DNA of 6,519 nt. It comes from JBFWVJ01 sp050246795 (GTDB lineage: Bacteria > Patescibacteriota > Gracilibacteria > JAUYGZ01). Numbering within the stretch: the first letter of the stretch is position 1; every line of letters starts with the position of its first letter. Positions 6,518 through 6,519 of this stretch are shown one piece after another. Position numbers and translations under genes: made by a program. Location: positions 1-6,519 of the forward strand of contig JBFWVJ010000020.1 in the NCBI GenBank assembly GCA_050246795.1. Direction: 5' to 3'. The notes under the pieces are model-generated. The model was not told the origin of the DNA, searched no databases, and saw nothing but the letters and a program-made list of their open reading frames with translations.

Positions 6518-6519
6518 AC

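Noticed and set aside
1..6519. CRISPR array or tandem repeat array
   Set aside because: No regularly spaced repeats were seen; coding sequence fills nearly all of the window.

Overview
The window looks like a bacterial genomic island. Its core is a compact, plus-strand anti-phage defence operon of the SIR2-HerA type (also called Nezha), extended by two further genes. Base composition is near-balanced by eye, and neighbouring genes are tightly packed, with two ATGA start/stop overlaps. The island style (large serine recombinase, small excisionase-like HTH protein, SIR2/HerA pair) would suit an environmental bacterium such as a planctomycete. That taxonomic guess rests on impression only and has low confidence.

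Layout. Bases 1-74 may carry the last codons of an unidentified upstream gene. Bases 113-1537 hold a large serine recombinase that keeps its DNA-binding recombinase domain, zinc ribbon and coiled coil. It has no N-terminal catalytic resolvase domain in any frame of the window, so it is probably a relic. A gap of about 85 bases with an inverted repeat follows. Then comes the operon: a 69-residue MerR/excisionase-type HTH protein (1624-1833), a SIR2-domain protein (1830-3110), a HerA/FtsK-type hexameric ATPase (3107-4879), a trypsin-like serine protease (4890-5798) and a small N-terminally membrane-anchored helical protein (5801-6271, TTG start). A strong hairpin with a short T-run (6286-6334) closes the operon. 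It overlaps a decayed minus-strand gene tail (6263-6517) that may also derive from a recombinase.

How the genes probably work together. In characterised SIR2-HerA systems the SIR2 protein is an NAD+-degrading effector that assembles on a HerA hexamer and is activated during phage infection. Both partners keep their signature residues here. The protease, with an intact His-Asp-Ser triad, and the membrane protein follow with gaps of only 10 and 2 bases. They are therefore very likely co-transcribed and probably functional parts or accessories of the same system. The HTH protein at the head of the operon may be its regulator, or a leftover directionality factor of the neighbouring recombinase. 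The four-gene arrangement of SIR2, HerA, protease and membrane protein is the most interesting part of the window.
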